A program made the position numbers and the translations under genes. DNA of 64,000 bases, taken from Trichaptum fuscoviolaceum. Taxonomy: Eukaryota > Basidiomycota > Agaricomycetes > Hymenochaetales > Trichaptaceae. Under the pieces are notes generated by a model. That model was not told the origin of the DNA. It made no database searches and saw nothing but the letters and a program-made list of their open reading frames with translations. The stretch lies in contig CAJSYZ010000010.1 in assembly GCA_910574455.1 (NCBI GenBank), positions 372,001 through 436,000 of the forward strand. The letters run 5' to 3'. Shown here piece by piece: positions 33,651 to 46,500 of the stretch (positions are counted from its first letter, which is position 1; each line of letters begins with the position of its first letter).

Positions 33651-36600
33651 TCAGTAACTACACCACGGCATCCTGATCCAGATCGTATTTCGCCACTTCT
33701 GCCTGTTCCTCGGCATACTCAGAGAACGAAGGCCACTGCAAGTTGATGATAGTAAGTGTTTGAATACAGTGGCGGGATGGTTAAAGCCAAAGCTCACCAG
33801 TGATCGACCTGCTCTTAAAAGTCTGCGCCGTCCATAGCCGAATCCCATAATGAACCCTCGTCGTCCTCGCGATCGCCTTCGCCTTCCCCGCCCTTTCTGT
33901 CTGCGTCATTCGCCTCGCCCTCAGAGCCTCCACTGCATCCATCACCCACGCTAAGAACCTCGTCCGCATCCTTGTTCTTATCCCGATCCTGATCCTTGTC
34001 CTCTTCATCGTCATTGTCCTCATCCTGATCCTTGTCCTCGTCTCCCTCGCCAGACACACCCTCGTCCTCCATGTCGTCCTCCCTCTCCTTAAATCCTCAA
34101 CTTCTTCGCCGTCATTATCCTTGTCTTCGTTTCTCTCCTTGCACTTACCACTTCTATTAGCGCCCTCACCATGTGTATACTCGCCGCTCGCATCCGCGTC
34201 TCCAACGTCGATATATAGGGAGAAATCCCTGCCAGTGACACCCGATCCAACAAGTTCGGCGTTCCTTCCCGCATTGACATCTTCAACGGAGTTGTAAGCT
34301 TCTATGCGGGACCGAACCTTCTCCCAGTTTGATTCAGTGAAAAACGAGGAATTTGACAATAAGTTGACATAGTCGTCCGTATGAGGCTGCCACAGAGCAC
34401 TAGTGAAGTACCACTCAGCACCACCAAGCTCTTCTTTGATATTTTGCAACCGGGCTACCTGCTTATCGATTGCAACCTTGACCTGTTCATGAGAAATTCA
34501 GCGAATAAAGCCACTATAAGAACTGAAGTAGATAGATACCGCTGTTGCCGCAAGGGCGAGGGCACCTATAGGCTTTCCTATTGTGTTCTTGTCCAATACT
34601 TTATGCCGACCCAGGGCCAAGACAATGTGCACGGACAACACTGAGACTACGAGGTCAGAGCAGAACAATCCTTGCTTCTGTGTACATTCATAGTCAATGC
34701 ACGGACTCGAAGGGTGACATTGAGTGAAATCTCACACACCCTTTCCATACTATGCCAGCGTTCCCAGAGGAATGGTTCAGCTTTCTTCTTGTCGACCATC
34801 GTCTGCAACATCTTCACAATTTCTTCGGTCTCCACTGACTTAGAACGCTCGTTGCCGACGAAACTCGAAATTGACTGCTTGGCTTTCTCAAACAATTTCT
34901 TCCGCCAACTATCAGAGCATCTCTGGGCTGCCTACAGAATAGATCATACCTGATTCAGTATGGCCGATGTAAGACAAATAGGGATGACTCAACTAAAGAA
35001 CAGATGTCGGCCAATTGTGTGTCGTAACTAAGTTCGACAGAATCAAATACTTTCCCCCACAGTGTTCCGATGGACTTATTGTCTGGGTTTTGCCATGGAG
35101 TTGTGGACTTTCCGACTGCGCGATACAGCGAAGGCAGAAGAATATGAGTCCAGCCAGCCTGAGTTCCGGGAGGAAGACACTGATTCGTTGCCCTTTTTTT
35201 GCCGAGAGCGCGGGATCCCTCCCTTCCTTTACTATTTCTATCCTTATCCTCAAGTCCTACAGATGTCTGCATGTAAGCAAGTTAGTGGATGCATGTCACA
35301 AACATGAATGGATCAACGCACAGAGCTAGTAGTCCGAGAGACTTTGCGATGACCAAGATGAGCCTTGGTTGCGAGCACTTCGGGTTTGGGACTGAAGGAT
35401 ACTGTCGTCATCGCAGGTGATTGTGCTTGTGGTGTTGGCGACGCCTCACGACCACTTGCCTGTCAGAAGAACCGAGAATAAGTACCGAATCAATTGCAGC
35501 AATTAGCTCACACTTGCAATATGATGTGCATGAACCGCCAGTGACCTCTTCAGATTGCGAACAGAGGTAGTAGATTTCATCTGTAGCAATTAGAGGAGTT
35601 CTTACCAAGGGAAGCTCAAAGAGAATTAAATACCAGTATATCAGCCTGAGAATGACTGTCTTGCGGTTCACTCTCCTTAGCAGTATTTAAGTCCTTGTCG
35701 CTTGATCAGAAAACAATATGAAATGGAAATTAGATGTGATTGACACTAACTGTTGAGGCAGCCTGGGATGGAGGCTTCTTCATATACACGTTCATGCTAG
35801 CCTGTTTTAGATAGTAAGGAAGTGCTTTTGAAATTGGGTGGAAGAGTACGAATTACCACATCGATATGTGAGTTTGAGTCAGGCGGCGACTTCCTCTTCT
35901 TATTATTCACAATCATGCTGTCCTACACATAAACAAGGTTTAGTGGACATCCAGATACTTGCCAAAGAAAGGGGCACCAAAAGTAATCCTAATGAGTGTC
36001 GATGCCTACACATACCTGTATCTGTAGATGCGACGCTGGAGACTGCCCCCTATGACCCTCAACAGAAATACCGTCCTGACGGGAAAATAGATGAGTATAC
36101 GGGTGAGGATTAAAAGCAGAATAAACTTACCAATACATCGAGTTGGGAGTTGACGATGTTCGTCATGCTCGCGCCCTATTCAGAGTACAATTTGGTAAGT
36201 AATGAAGGAAGTATATTCGACGCCGGAGGCCACAACAAAGTATGGCACCAAGTCCATGCTTTGTTGTGTAGAACTCACCTGAATGCCCGATTGTCCCTTG
36301 ATATTCTTCTTCTCCAGTGCATAAAGAAAGAAAAATAAGTAGCTTGAACGAAACAGGAGATTATGAAGCCGCTTACCAGTGTTATATGAGCCTGCAACTC
36401 GGAGAGAGTGTCGCGGGATAGCTTCCTTTTCTTCAATTTGCTGCTAGCTCCATCCTGTTACGATACAGAAAAATTGTTAGATAGCCATCGTTGTGCATGA
36501 GACTCCACCGACATATAGTTATTGTGAATCAAACGATTTCTTTGAAGTATAAGCGGCACTTACATTGGCTTGGGTCGGTATTGTCAGTCTACTCACGTCC

Positions 36601-38167
36601 TAATTAAACGCACAATCAAAATATTAAGATTTCCTCTGCCAGTCTAATTAATGCTCCATCCAACTCACAATATCAGTGTCGGAGTCAACGAGATGTGCCG
36701 TCTGTCGTTCGCTAGCTGAGCTATTCTTTACACCTTGGAAACTCGTGAGGGTTACTGTCACTCCTTCATCCTCCCAAGGACTAAAGTTCGCATCGTCTTG
36801 CGCCGAGACGGGGAGCCTAGTTTTTCCTTGTGTCAGCCAGGCTCACAACTTGTAATAAAGATAAGAATGTGAGCATTATAAGTGAAGAAGCTGCAACTTG
36901 CCAACCCGGGTGGCATCTTGGGGTCACAGTTAAGTGCCAACCTGAGTGTGGCACCGCCGCGCGCCGGTCAAGCCGGTCACTGGCACGGTGTCGCCAGGCG
37001 CACTCAGGCTCAAGTTAGTAGTAGTAATACTAATCTGTAGTACGATGTCGGATAAGCTTCAAGTAGCTGAGTCTAAATCAAGCTTCACACTTACTATCAA
37101 CTTGAATTTGTTTGAAATTGATCTTTCGTACTATGATGCCAACGGTTGAGTAGTAGTACGGCTTAAAACTCACAAGTCGATCTCCTCTGTCCCTGCGACC
37201 TCAGGGTTTCTGCCCTCTCTGCCGAAGAATGTGGATCCATCTGTGTTGCGAAGTGCCCTAACAGGTCGCTTTGTCCTATCGTTCTGCTTCGACGTATTGG
37301 GCGACTCTATCATGTCTGTATCCTCACCAGAAAGACTGCTGTTTTGTCCTGCAAGCGTACTATGATATCCGGTGCCACTTATGGCACTATTTGAACCCTT
37401 TGCACCCTGCACGCGAGTACGGAAAGGAAGTGCACCTCTGGTATCCTTTTTCCTAACTTTCTTTGCGCGCGCTCTGTTGGGCGCATCGGAGTTAGCTGCA
37501 TCATAATGTGAGTTAAAGTGGTCACCCTTGGAGTCTAAAGTCATAAAGGCAAACAACTTACGAATCTTTAAATGTTCGCCGTCTTCAGCTGCACAAGAGC
37601 TGTCTTTTTCATCGTTCGTTGAACCTGTTATGCCCATATCTCATAACTCGACTGTCACTGACTTGAAGATAAGGACTCACTAGTTTCAGGGACGCCTTTC
37701 GACTTGTTTCGCCCTCGTTTGCCAGTGCCAGCCAGCTTAGGTGCAGTTGAGCCCATATGGGTGCGAATGTCAAGAGCCTTTGACAAATTGTTCTCAAGCT
37801 CCATCGTCTCCAGTATGGCTGTTTCCTGTTGCTCTGCTGCAGTTCTTTTCTTGCGTACCTTCTCAGATGCCTCTTGTTCTTTCGCTGCCCGTTTCTGTTC
37901 CGCGATGAGTTTTCTCTTCTCTCTCGCATACGCGGCTTGCTGTGCCGCAGCTTCGCGCAGAGCTGCCCGTTCTTCCTTCTGTTTTTCCTTCTCCTCCTTC
38001 TCCCTCAATGCCTCATCACGCTTTGATGCCTGTTCTTCTCTCCTTCTCTCCTTCCCTTCCTTCTCCCTCAATATCTCCTCTTTCGTTCGACATGTTCGCA
38101 GCTTATTGACTACCGCTCCCGGATGCTGATCGCTATTCTTAGCCCGCGTCTGTCTTTGAGTTAACAT
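33651..38167 (-). pseudogene. Gene D, element 2 copy: frameshifted in the acidic tail, no LTR insertion
   Basis: Starts near 38167 (MLTQRQTRAKNS) with the same Arg/Glu/Lys coiled coil as the element 1 copy. It continues with an exon containing GSTNDEKDS, the micro-exon chain between about 37000 and 35280, EDKDRNSKGREG with an uninterrupted RAVGKSTTPWQNPDNKS, the WGKVFDSVELSYD block, the helical block at 34895-34745 and LWQPHTDDYVNLLSN. Near 34093 one base is missing relative to element 1 (GATTTAAGG against GATTTCAAGG), so the Asp/Glu-rich tail drops out of frame. It gives the empty site for the LTR element in element 1 and the unbroken codon at the element 1 nonsense position. Function unknown. 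The KKRK patches and acidic tail suggest a nuclear, perhaps chromatin-associated protein, which is inference only. Confidence 0.65.
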
Positions 38168-38756
38168 TCCTGTGCAGTAGTAATAGGGGCACACTGGCAG
38201 GTGCTATGAATATCGATGGTGAGTCGACTCAGAGTCAAAGGTGCAAGTTAAAGTTCAAGTTGAAGATGAGGGCGCCTATTCAAGGAAAATTTACGCCCAC
38301 TGCCAGCCTGCCACTGGCACTCAGGCTGGCAGTGACTTGGAGTGCCAGTGAGCGAGCCTGAGTCACGGCGGTACCTGGCACTGGCGCTGGCACTGGCACT
38401 CAGGCTCACTCAGACTGGCACTGGCAGGCTTCAACTTGAAGTTGCACTCCGACTCGGATTCCGGCGACCGAGACGGCAAGCCTGACACTGGAACTGGCAG
38501 TCAGTGAGTCAAGGCACTCAGCCGCAGCCTTCTACCGTACTACTAGCAAATCTGCCAGGTAGACTACTACTAGCTCCTACTACGCGAGTCCACCTTGGCG
38601 AACTCGATTCGCTGCCAGTGCTACTTCAAGTTCAAGTTGACAGCTTCAGCCTGAGGCTGGGGATTCATGTTCTAACTTAGTAAGTCAAAAGTCGAAGTAA
38701 GTCAAAAGTCGACTTCAAGTTGCTAATAGGTACTACTATAGGTTGCATCCAAGTCG
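38168..38756. repeat. Word-rich divergent promoter region, gene D/transposase (element 2)
   Basis: CACTGGCACTCAGGCTGGCAG-like runs, CTTGAACTTGAACTTTAACTTG-type words and TACTACTAGC blocks. Two copies of AAGTCAAAAGTCGA occur side by side at about 38684 and 38700. No gene is visible. Confidence 0.5.
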
Positions 38757-40246
38757 ATGCCGGTAACACGGCGAAAGCCCAAACCCGTTCATTTTACTGA
38801 TTTCTTCCCCCCATCCATTCGATGTACCTTCTCCGACTGCGAGAGAAGGTTTAAGAATCAATCCGCAAGAACAAGACATGAATACTCAGCTCATCCATCA
38901 TCATTTGCATCAGGACCTGCTGCTTATGGTTATGATTCATCACCCATTCGACCCGCACAAGTTCCAGAACCTAAAAGTATCTCGAACTCCCCCGAACTCC
39001 GGGTCGAGGGTCAACTTGAAGATAAAATGGGCTGCGGCTCTTCAAGTTACGATTACGACATCTCTATACTTACGCAGGATATCTCGATGCTTAGCATAGG
39101 CCGAGACGAGCTGCTTCAAGATTTAGACGGAGCTGATTCTCTGTCCCATCATTCTGTCACCGGAAGTGATGGCCGTAGCGCATCCTCTGAAGATTTGGAC
39201 TCCGACATTGGAGATTATAAGGAGAGCGAGGATAACTTGAAGGTGTATCACAGATACTTGAATGGTGCGTGTCATGTTTATTGTCCCCGGTTTACTGCAG
39301 TACTCTGACACCTGACACCGTGCAGCCACGCCATGCGATGCGGCAGGAATTTCCTTAGAAAATGAAGAACCACCCGTTCCGCGAAATGAACCTGTGTCTA
39401 ATGTCTGGTTTCCCTATTCGTGCAGAGCAGATTTCGAGCTCGCAGATTTTCTGTATCGGGAAGAGCAAATGTCTGCTGGGAACATAACAAAAATTCTCGG
39501 AATCATGAAGGCTTATCAGCTGATTCAGGTGGCGGAGAATGTAAAATCTGGCGGATGTTCCGAATTGGATACGACAGAGCCTGACAATGACTCGGATCTA
39601 GGTATAACTAGTTCGCTACTTGATGGAGACGAGCCGTACCAACTAATAATCTAATAGATTTGCGGTAATTATCGCAACCCGATTGTATAGTTATCGCGGT
39701 AAGGGAAGCATAGCTTTTTTGCGCTGCGCGGCAGATTAATGCCGGGGTGCCGCCTTCCGGCGCCTCGCGGCAGCTTCCCCGCGTCAGGGACCAGGCTGAA
39801 TTCGGTAATACAGCCTGGTTTCAATCTCTGGCGCATTTGCATTGCGATAATTCCGTAACCGGGGCCTGGCCCCTCGTAATTTGATATAAAATAGCTTCTA
39901 GCTAGTTCTATAGGTAAATCTTTTTAATTTGCAAAATGACGTCTCCGTTAATTTACAATTAATGTTGCGACACTGCGCAAAGGTAAGCGCCGGCGCTTAC
40001 AACGGTGTCGTGTGCGCGCGTCGTCCTTGTCCTTTTCTCCCACTTTCACGACCACTGCGTCGTCGTCGTCTCTCTCCCTCTTTCTCTTATCTCAGCTTTC
40101 TTCGTTTTAATCTATGCTAGAAGGATATCAACGCAATCTAACTTGCGTAGGAGGAGCAGGAAGGCCGTAAATGCGGCAGGTGTGTAACACTTAATTTTCC
40201 ATTTAGATAGAGCTAACCTTTTGCTCGACTCATAGTTGCGACGTGA

Positions 40247-40767
40247 ATGGGAACCTCACCCTCATCTTCATTGCAAGAACGTCAGCGATACCATAGGACG
40301 CTTTTCATGCCTATCTTTCCTCCGCTTTCCCAAATCCAAGCACAGCAGCAGCAGCAAATCCAAGCAAGCTCAACTTCCTCGTGGCTGACGCCGCTGCAAA
40401 CACAACAATCGCAACAATCGCTGCGTCGGCAGCGACAATCGCTTTTGTCTCCAGAATTCTCATTTCAAAAACCTGGTCAACAGTCGTACCAGGGCGCTTG
40501 CGAGAGTTGAACGGTTTGAATTCCGAACAGCGTGCTCCCCGGCCTAATCCCCATCGACATCTTGTACATTCTCATAGCTTCTCCTCGGTATCTGCTCTTC
40601 AACAACAACAACAGCACGCGCAAGCATTCAGCTTCGTCCTTCCGATACCGGGTGTCGTATCCATTCATAGTTCGAACCTGTTTCTTTGCGAAAGTGGGCG
40701 CTGGACAACGACCGACGATCTGGCTGCCAATATTGAGCGGGTGCTGATAGATTACAATGAGCTTTGA
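40247..40767 (+). other. Gln/Ser-rich open segment inside the hAT-like element
   Basis: Overlapping open frames of 87 (40247-40510) and 128 codons (40381-40767) include Gln runs from CAG/CAA repeats. No domain is recognisable. It may be another captured exon or chance low-complexity DNA. Confidence 0.3.
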
Positions 40768-40967
40768 GGGGCCCGCTGATGCGGGAGCGCCATTTCATTT
40801 GAACGGCGCAAGCGCAGACAGAAGGTATGCTATTTCCTTCGAATCCGTTCTACCAAATGCGCCCCAACTCAGGGGAATAACCTTCGCAACTGCGCGCGAT
40901 CTTCGTGATCAGTGCTTTGCAAAGGTTAATCTTGCTATGTTTGTCTTCTCTTTTGCTGTTTTTTAAT

Positions 40968-42060
40968 TATGTATATTATTTCTCTAATACAATAACAAAT
41001 ATATAAACATTCGAAATATGCAAAAAATGTGTGCAAGGTGTGAATCAAATAATCTTTAGACGATGTCGAAGATGCCCTTCGACACGTCTACGTCCTCAAA
41101 GTGTGTCCGGCGATTCCCGGAGCATTCATCCGAGGCATTGCCGGACACACTTTTCTCTCAAAATCAAAACAATCTTTTGAGTGAGCTTCAGGCACATTAT
41201 TCTACGCAACACAAATAGTTTGATAGTGAATTATCATATTTATTTTGATAGCATTCATGTACTTTGTTGTTGAACAAGTAGCATAACAGTGCTAAAAAGT
41301 GCTATTCTAACAGTATTTATTCATTTGTATTTTTTTGAGTGTCTCTGAGACTTTCATTTTTTTTCAAATGGTGTAACTAAGCAATACAAAGCAATATAAA
41401 AAAGAATTACGGTGATAGGTGCTGTGGAAGTGGCTGAACTAGAAAGTGGTGCTTCAACTACATCACTTCGAGAGAAAGTTGTACAAATGTGTTCGACTCT
41501 CGGATACATTTGTGCACTTCACAAGTGTTTTTCTTATAACTTCTCTTCTAACGCCTGATTATGCTTCATTAGCATGTCCAGTATAGCTATGTATCATAAC
41601 TTTAATTTTTAATCGTCAGTAACATAGTGTAATTAGCTGCGAATGTTGAAATTTGACCCAAAAATGCACAAAATGGCCACTTTTAGGTGTTGTTTCATTT
41701 TTATAGCCTCTCATAAAGCGCCGTTGGATCTCAAACTTTTATAAGAGCTTTTTCAATGTACATATAACACGACTGTAAATTACTATAGAGATCCAAGGAA
41801 GTTAAAATATAACAGAAATGAAAGAATCTGAACAAATATGCATGAATCATGCATTTCTATTGTAGTCTTTAATTTGCACCCTTTGTAGCACACCCTTTAA
41901 CGTCCTTTTTTTTGTGTACATATATTAGCATATGTTTAAGCTATCCAAGCATTGTGCCTGAGATGAACTAGTCGTCATAAAATATAAAGTGTATGTTATT
42001 GATATGTTTGAAGCTGTGAAAAGTTCTGAGACATACCATATATAGCAATTTCACGCGATT
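40968..42060. other. AT-rich segment of the hAT-like element, no gene
   Basis: Much lower GC than the surroundings and no long open frame. It includes a hairpin pair, AGTGTGTCCGGC at 41097 and GCCGGACACACTT at about 41141. Its different base composition suggests a separate origin or a nested insertion whose ends I could not define. Confidence 0.4.
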
Positions 42061-42255
42061 CTCAGGGTCGTGGCGCGCTATCTGCACGCACGAACGTCGT
42101 CGACGTCTTTCTTACTTTCTGCTTTGTTCTTCAAGCTCTCGCTTTGGACGACGGGCAAGAAGGCGTTTGCTGCGCGCAAACGCCATCTTGCTTCTGATTC
42201 CGCAGCCTCTCGCCTCTCGGGCGCGAGCTGTATGCTCACAAGCGCAGCTTTCTAG

Positions 42256-42520
42256 GCCTCGGGCGACGAGTCCTACTCCTACAACCTCCTTAACTCTCTG
42301 AACGGCGAGAAGCTCAAGGACAAGCGCAAGCCCGAGAACAAGGCAAAGCTGGAGACTGCCATCAACGAGACGATCTCATGGCTCGATGCCTCGCAGGAAG
42401 CATAGAAGGAGGAGTACGAGGAGAAGCAGAAGGAGTTAGACAGCGTCGCAAACCACATCATGTAGAAGCTCTTATCCGGTGCGGGTGGTGCATTCCCTGG
42501 CGGTGCGTCATTCCGTTTAG
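42256..42520 (+). pseudogene. Captured C-terminal fragment of cytosolic HSP70
   Basis: One frame reads YSYNLLNSLNGEKLKDK, then KAKLETAINETISWLDASQE, EEYEEKQKELDSVAN, and a Gly/Ala/Pro tail. This is the helical lid and C-terminus of an SSA-type HSP70. Two TAG codons interrupt it, at 42403-42405 (position usually Ser) and 42463-42465 (position usually Gln), and the EEVD end is missing. The N-terminal ATPase and most of the substrate-binding domain are absent. A GTGAGT..CGCAG pair at 42542-42593 looks like a retained intron, which would argue for DNA-level capture rather than retroposition. Confidence 0.85.
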
Positions 42521-45500
42521 CTTAATGTCCTCTTTGCAATGGTGAGTAGCACATCAGATTTGACTGACAGTGGCTTGTTTTTTTACCGCAGATGCGCCAG
42601 AATCCATTGAGCTGTGCGTGATAAACGCTTGCGAGCTCTCGCTCTCTTTCCCCTTTGTACGAATACCTCCCTATCCTCAAGCAGATCCTCCGCAAGCAGT
42701 CCACCTTCCTCAATCTCACCGCTTTAAAATCAAGCTAAGCATCCTTGCCGAGGACGAGGAGGTCAGATGGGTAGAGAAAACCCACCCGGAACTGTCTTGT
42801 TTGCCTGTGTGATCTGAGAGCGACCGAAAGTCAACACCCTAATTTAGTCCTTCTGAGGACTTCCCACCGGCCGCTCGCAGAGACAAACAGCGGCAGCGCG
42901 TCTGGGAGCGAGAAGCGAGGGCCCGCGCGCCGCGCTTCTCTCGCCTGCGGTGCGCTCGTATGCCTCCTTTTTTTTACTCCTGGGGCCCGGCCAGTGGTCA
43001 GCGGGCCCGACGCGCTACGCACGGGCAGCGCGCCACCCTACCGGGGGTGGCGGGAACGGGGTGCGCTATTCCCCGCCGCGTGCGCGCGCGCGCGTAAGGC
43101 CACCACGCGCACCGCCCTAGCGCGTGCTAATTTGTATTTAAAGTATTTATTTGAAATGTTAGATAGGCCTGGACTACAGTCCAGGCACTCTAAATTAGAA
43201 TATAATATTTATTTCAAATGAGTACGGGTCCCTGCTGTCTTGCCGGGCGAAGCCCTGACAAGGCTGCGCCGGCACGCGCGGCCCAGGCAGAGCTGAAAGG
43301 CAGAATGAGCTGCCGAAGGCCTGCCGAAGTTACCGCGGTAACTATACAAACGGGTTGCGATAATTACTGCAAATCTATAAGATTATTAGCTGGTACTGGT
43401 GTGGAGACGCACAAAATTTGTACACCGTCATTGACGCTACGGAAGTCGGTGATGTGTCTTGGAAGTCCTTTAGTAACTTCTACATGGACGACAATGGCCA
43501 AAAGGCGACAAACGAGAACACCGAGTCATGGAAGAGGAAAGAATATGATGTATGGTATCGGGATCCTCTGGAAGTGATCCGGAATTTGGTGGACAATCCG
43601 GCGTTGGAAGGCGAATTCGACTATGTCCCGTTTCGCGAGTATCAGCCGAAGGAGGACTCTGATGACAAAGAACGAGTATTCAGAAATTACATGTCCGGAA
43701 ATTTTGCTTGGGAACAGGCTGTAGGTCATGAATCATAAACTCGCAGGAAACATGCTGATTATCCTTGACCTAGAACAAGATCTACGCCGAAGATAAAGCA
43801 GTCCATGGATCTATGTTTGTTCCGGTGATCTTAGGGAGCGATAAGACAACAGTCTCTGTCGGAACTGGAAATAACAAATACTATCCGTTGTATCTCTCCA
43901 TCGGGAATGTATCTAACAAGGCCCGGCGGTCACAGAAATTGAATACAGTCCAGCTTGTAGCATTTCTAGCAATACCAAAGAGTGTGTATCATACCGTAAT
44001 ATTTGATTAGCTCTGACACATTTTGCAGCTGAGCGGCAATACGAAAAGTCAGATGAATTCCGCCGCTTTCGACATCAAATTTTTCATTCGTCTATATCAA
44101 AAATCTTGAGTTCACTGAAGACCGCCATGTCCATAAACACTGAGTTAACCATTCTCCGGTGTCCTGATGGTCACTTGCGTAGGTCGGTTCTCGGACTCGG
44201 CTCGTATATAGCCGATTATCCGGAACAGGTGAGTCTATGCGCAATATGCACTGGATGGTGCTGCAAGTAAGTACCGTCCTTTCCCAAAATCATATCCGAG
44301 TCTGAGGCAATGACTTACTGTGGCGGCATAGATGCACAGCACCTCACAAGGACCTAGATAATTTGGAATTTGTTTCAAATCCTCGAACAAAAGAGCTGCA
44401 CGAACAATTGATAGATCAAGTAGATGGCAACAACATTAATAGAGCAACAATCCGGAAAGAGTACGGGTTCCACCAGGATATTGTGGTACGTACTTCAACT
44501 TCTTCACTGGATGCGTATTCTGCAACTTGTATGTTGTTCTGTAGCCTTTCACCAATGACTTTCCGCGCGCAGATATATGCGATCTCATATCTCCGGACCT
44601 GCTGCACCAAATCATCAAAGGCGTGTTCAAGGACCATCTTGTTGAGTGGATTTGCCAGTGCATGACCACGACAGAGCTGGATATTGTGGATAAAAGGCAC
44701 TATTACCTTACAAGTCGTTTAATGTGAATACCATTGCTAACTTTCACGTAGAATCAGAGTTGCTGCTCCTTTTCCTGGTCTTCGCAGATTTCCTGAAGGT
44801 CAAGGCTTCAAGCAATGGACAGGTAATGATTCAAAGGCGCTTATGAAAGTATGTGGTCTTTGCATCTCGCTCGAGGCGGTGGTTTGCTGATATCTGATGC
44901 AATCCACTTAGGTGTATCTTCCGGCTATTGTGGGCATTGTGCACGATGATATAATTCATGCATTGAGTGCATTTCTGGACTTCTGTTACCTTGTGCGTCG
45001 GTACACGATTACAGCCTCAAATCTTGATCAAATTAAAGCCTCTCTGGATCACTATCATCAATATCGGCAAATATTCATAGCAAAGGGCATCCGGGATAAT
45101 TTTTCACTGCCACGACAACATGCCATGGTCCATTATCCAACAATGATCCCTCTCTTTGCTGCTCCTAGCGGATTGTGTTCGTCTATAACAGAAAATAAAC
45201 ACATTCACGCGGTCAAGGAGACATGGCGGCGCTCGAACAGAAATGATCCTTTGGGACAGATGATCACAGCAAACCAACGACTCAGCAAACTTATTGCGTC
45301 GAGGGCAGACTTCAAAAGGCGTGGACTGCTGGACGATACGCTGGCTGAGGCTATGTGGAATGCCTTGCGAGACGTTTTGGGAAAAATATGTCAGAGTCAA
45401 AGACGGATGACGCCGAGAAGGCCCCAACCCAGAGGGAGCAGATGCAACATCATGGCGTACAAACAACAGGGGCAGCCGATGATACAGAGGACTTCTTCGA

Positions 45501-46500
45501 TGACATTGTGGGCAACCAAGAGCAAATCGAAATTGCTGACCTGGAGGATTCCGGAAGTTCAGTGGATGAGCCCCAGTGTGGTGCGGTTCATAGCGTAGAA
45601 TGCCAGCTTCGCTTGGGCGGCAGAAATGACCCTTTGAGCTTGATGTTAATGGCTTTGAAACAACGTTAGTATTACTTAGTAACCCGTGCTTTTGGTGCTG
45701 CACATCTGACTTCTCTGTTGTTATACTTGCAGAGTCCAGTAAGGTGTACCCGAAACAGCTCAACGCGCTTGCGGCGATAAAAGGCCATCCAGAGCTTCGA
45801 CAGCTCCGACAGCTCATTAAAGAATACTTATTCAACAAGTACGAGAAGCGCAATTCCAACTTAAGGGGCTCCTCTGGCAGAGCCGAACCAACAGCTGAAT
45901 TGGACATGAACAATGACTTCTCAATTTTCCATTCAGCCACCGCTTTCTTTGCCTACCGTGGCGAATCGATCCCAATAGAACAAGCAATGAGGGAGGTGAT
46001 CAGGTCCAATCCCTCTTGGCGCGGAAAAGCAAGACATGACGCAGTCCTTGTTCGAGTTAGCCCCCGCAAAAAGGGGTTTTCAGGAATGAGAGTTGCCCGG
46101 GTTATGCTTCTTTTTTCCTTCACCGCTAAAGGGGAGCATCAGGACTGCGCTCTCGTCCAATTGTTCAAGCGTGTTGGAGACTCGCCTGACCCAAAAACAA
46201 GTATGTGGATTGTCGAGCCGGAATATGAGTTAGAGACCTCTACCGCCTGTGTTGAATGCTGTTCTGGTGTGAATGCCAGTGGCAGACGTCACTATCACCG
46301 TGACTGCAAGGCTCCGAAGCTATTGGTGATAGGTATAGGGGACATCTTTCGTTTGGCTCACCTCCTTGGTTCCAAAGGGTGATGAATGTCCGCCGAAGTC
46401 ATTGACACCTGAGAAGTCCCTGGACTTTTATGATAGATTCTATGTTAACCGATTTGCTGACATGCACATGCACGAATCTTTGTACGAAAATAGACAGTGA

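Larger units (their letters stand above)
39632..43401 (+). mobile_element. hAT-like non-autonomous element with captured HSP70 fragment, 3770 bp
   Basis: The octamer TGGAGACG lies directly left (39624-39631) and right (43402-43409) of the insertion, and the element 1 transposase reads through this position without it. The ends are long imperfect inverted repeats: CTAATAATCTAATAGATTTG on the left against CTAATAATCTTATAGATTTG on the right (reverse complement), both going on to AATTATCGCAACCCG, about 50 bases in all. An 8-base duplication fits hAT-type transposition. No hAT transposase is recognisable inside. The interior is a mosaic: a Gln-rich open segment (40247-40767), an AT-rich stretch (40960-42060), an HSP70 fragment (42256-42520), and GC-rich DNA next to both ends. 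Confidence 0.85.
38757..46500 (+). pseudogene. Plavaka-type transposase, element 2 copy, split by a hAT-like element
   Basis: Same family and layout as the element 1 copy. Exon 1 (38757 to about 39265) encodes the C2H2 finger (CTFSDC, RTRHEYSAH) and an acidic linker. The next exon (from about 39326, ADFELADFLYREEQMSAG) is cut at LLDGDE by the insertion 39632-43401 and resumes at about 43410 (KSFSNFYMDDNGQ). Here RDPLEVIRNLVDNPALEGEFDYV is in frame, the stretch where element 1 has lost a base. The ILGSDKTTVS block is at about 43829, SPDLLHQ near 44600, VYLPAIVGI from 44912, and FAYRGESIPIEQAMRE near 45955. A two-base deletion near 46370 shifts the frame before the conserved C-terminus, whose remnant ends with TGA at 46498-46500. 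Both lesions should abolish function. Confidence 0.8.

Noticed and set aside
45104..45940. Minus-strand 278-codon open frame opposite the element 2 transposase
   Set aside because: The plus-strand frames carry the conserved Plavaka blocks, so the antisense frame is incidental.
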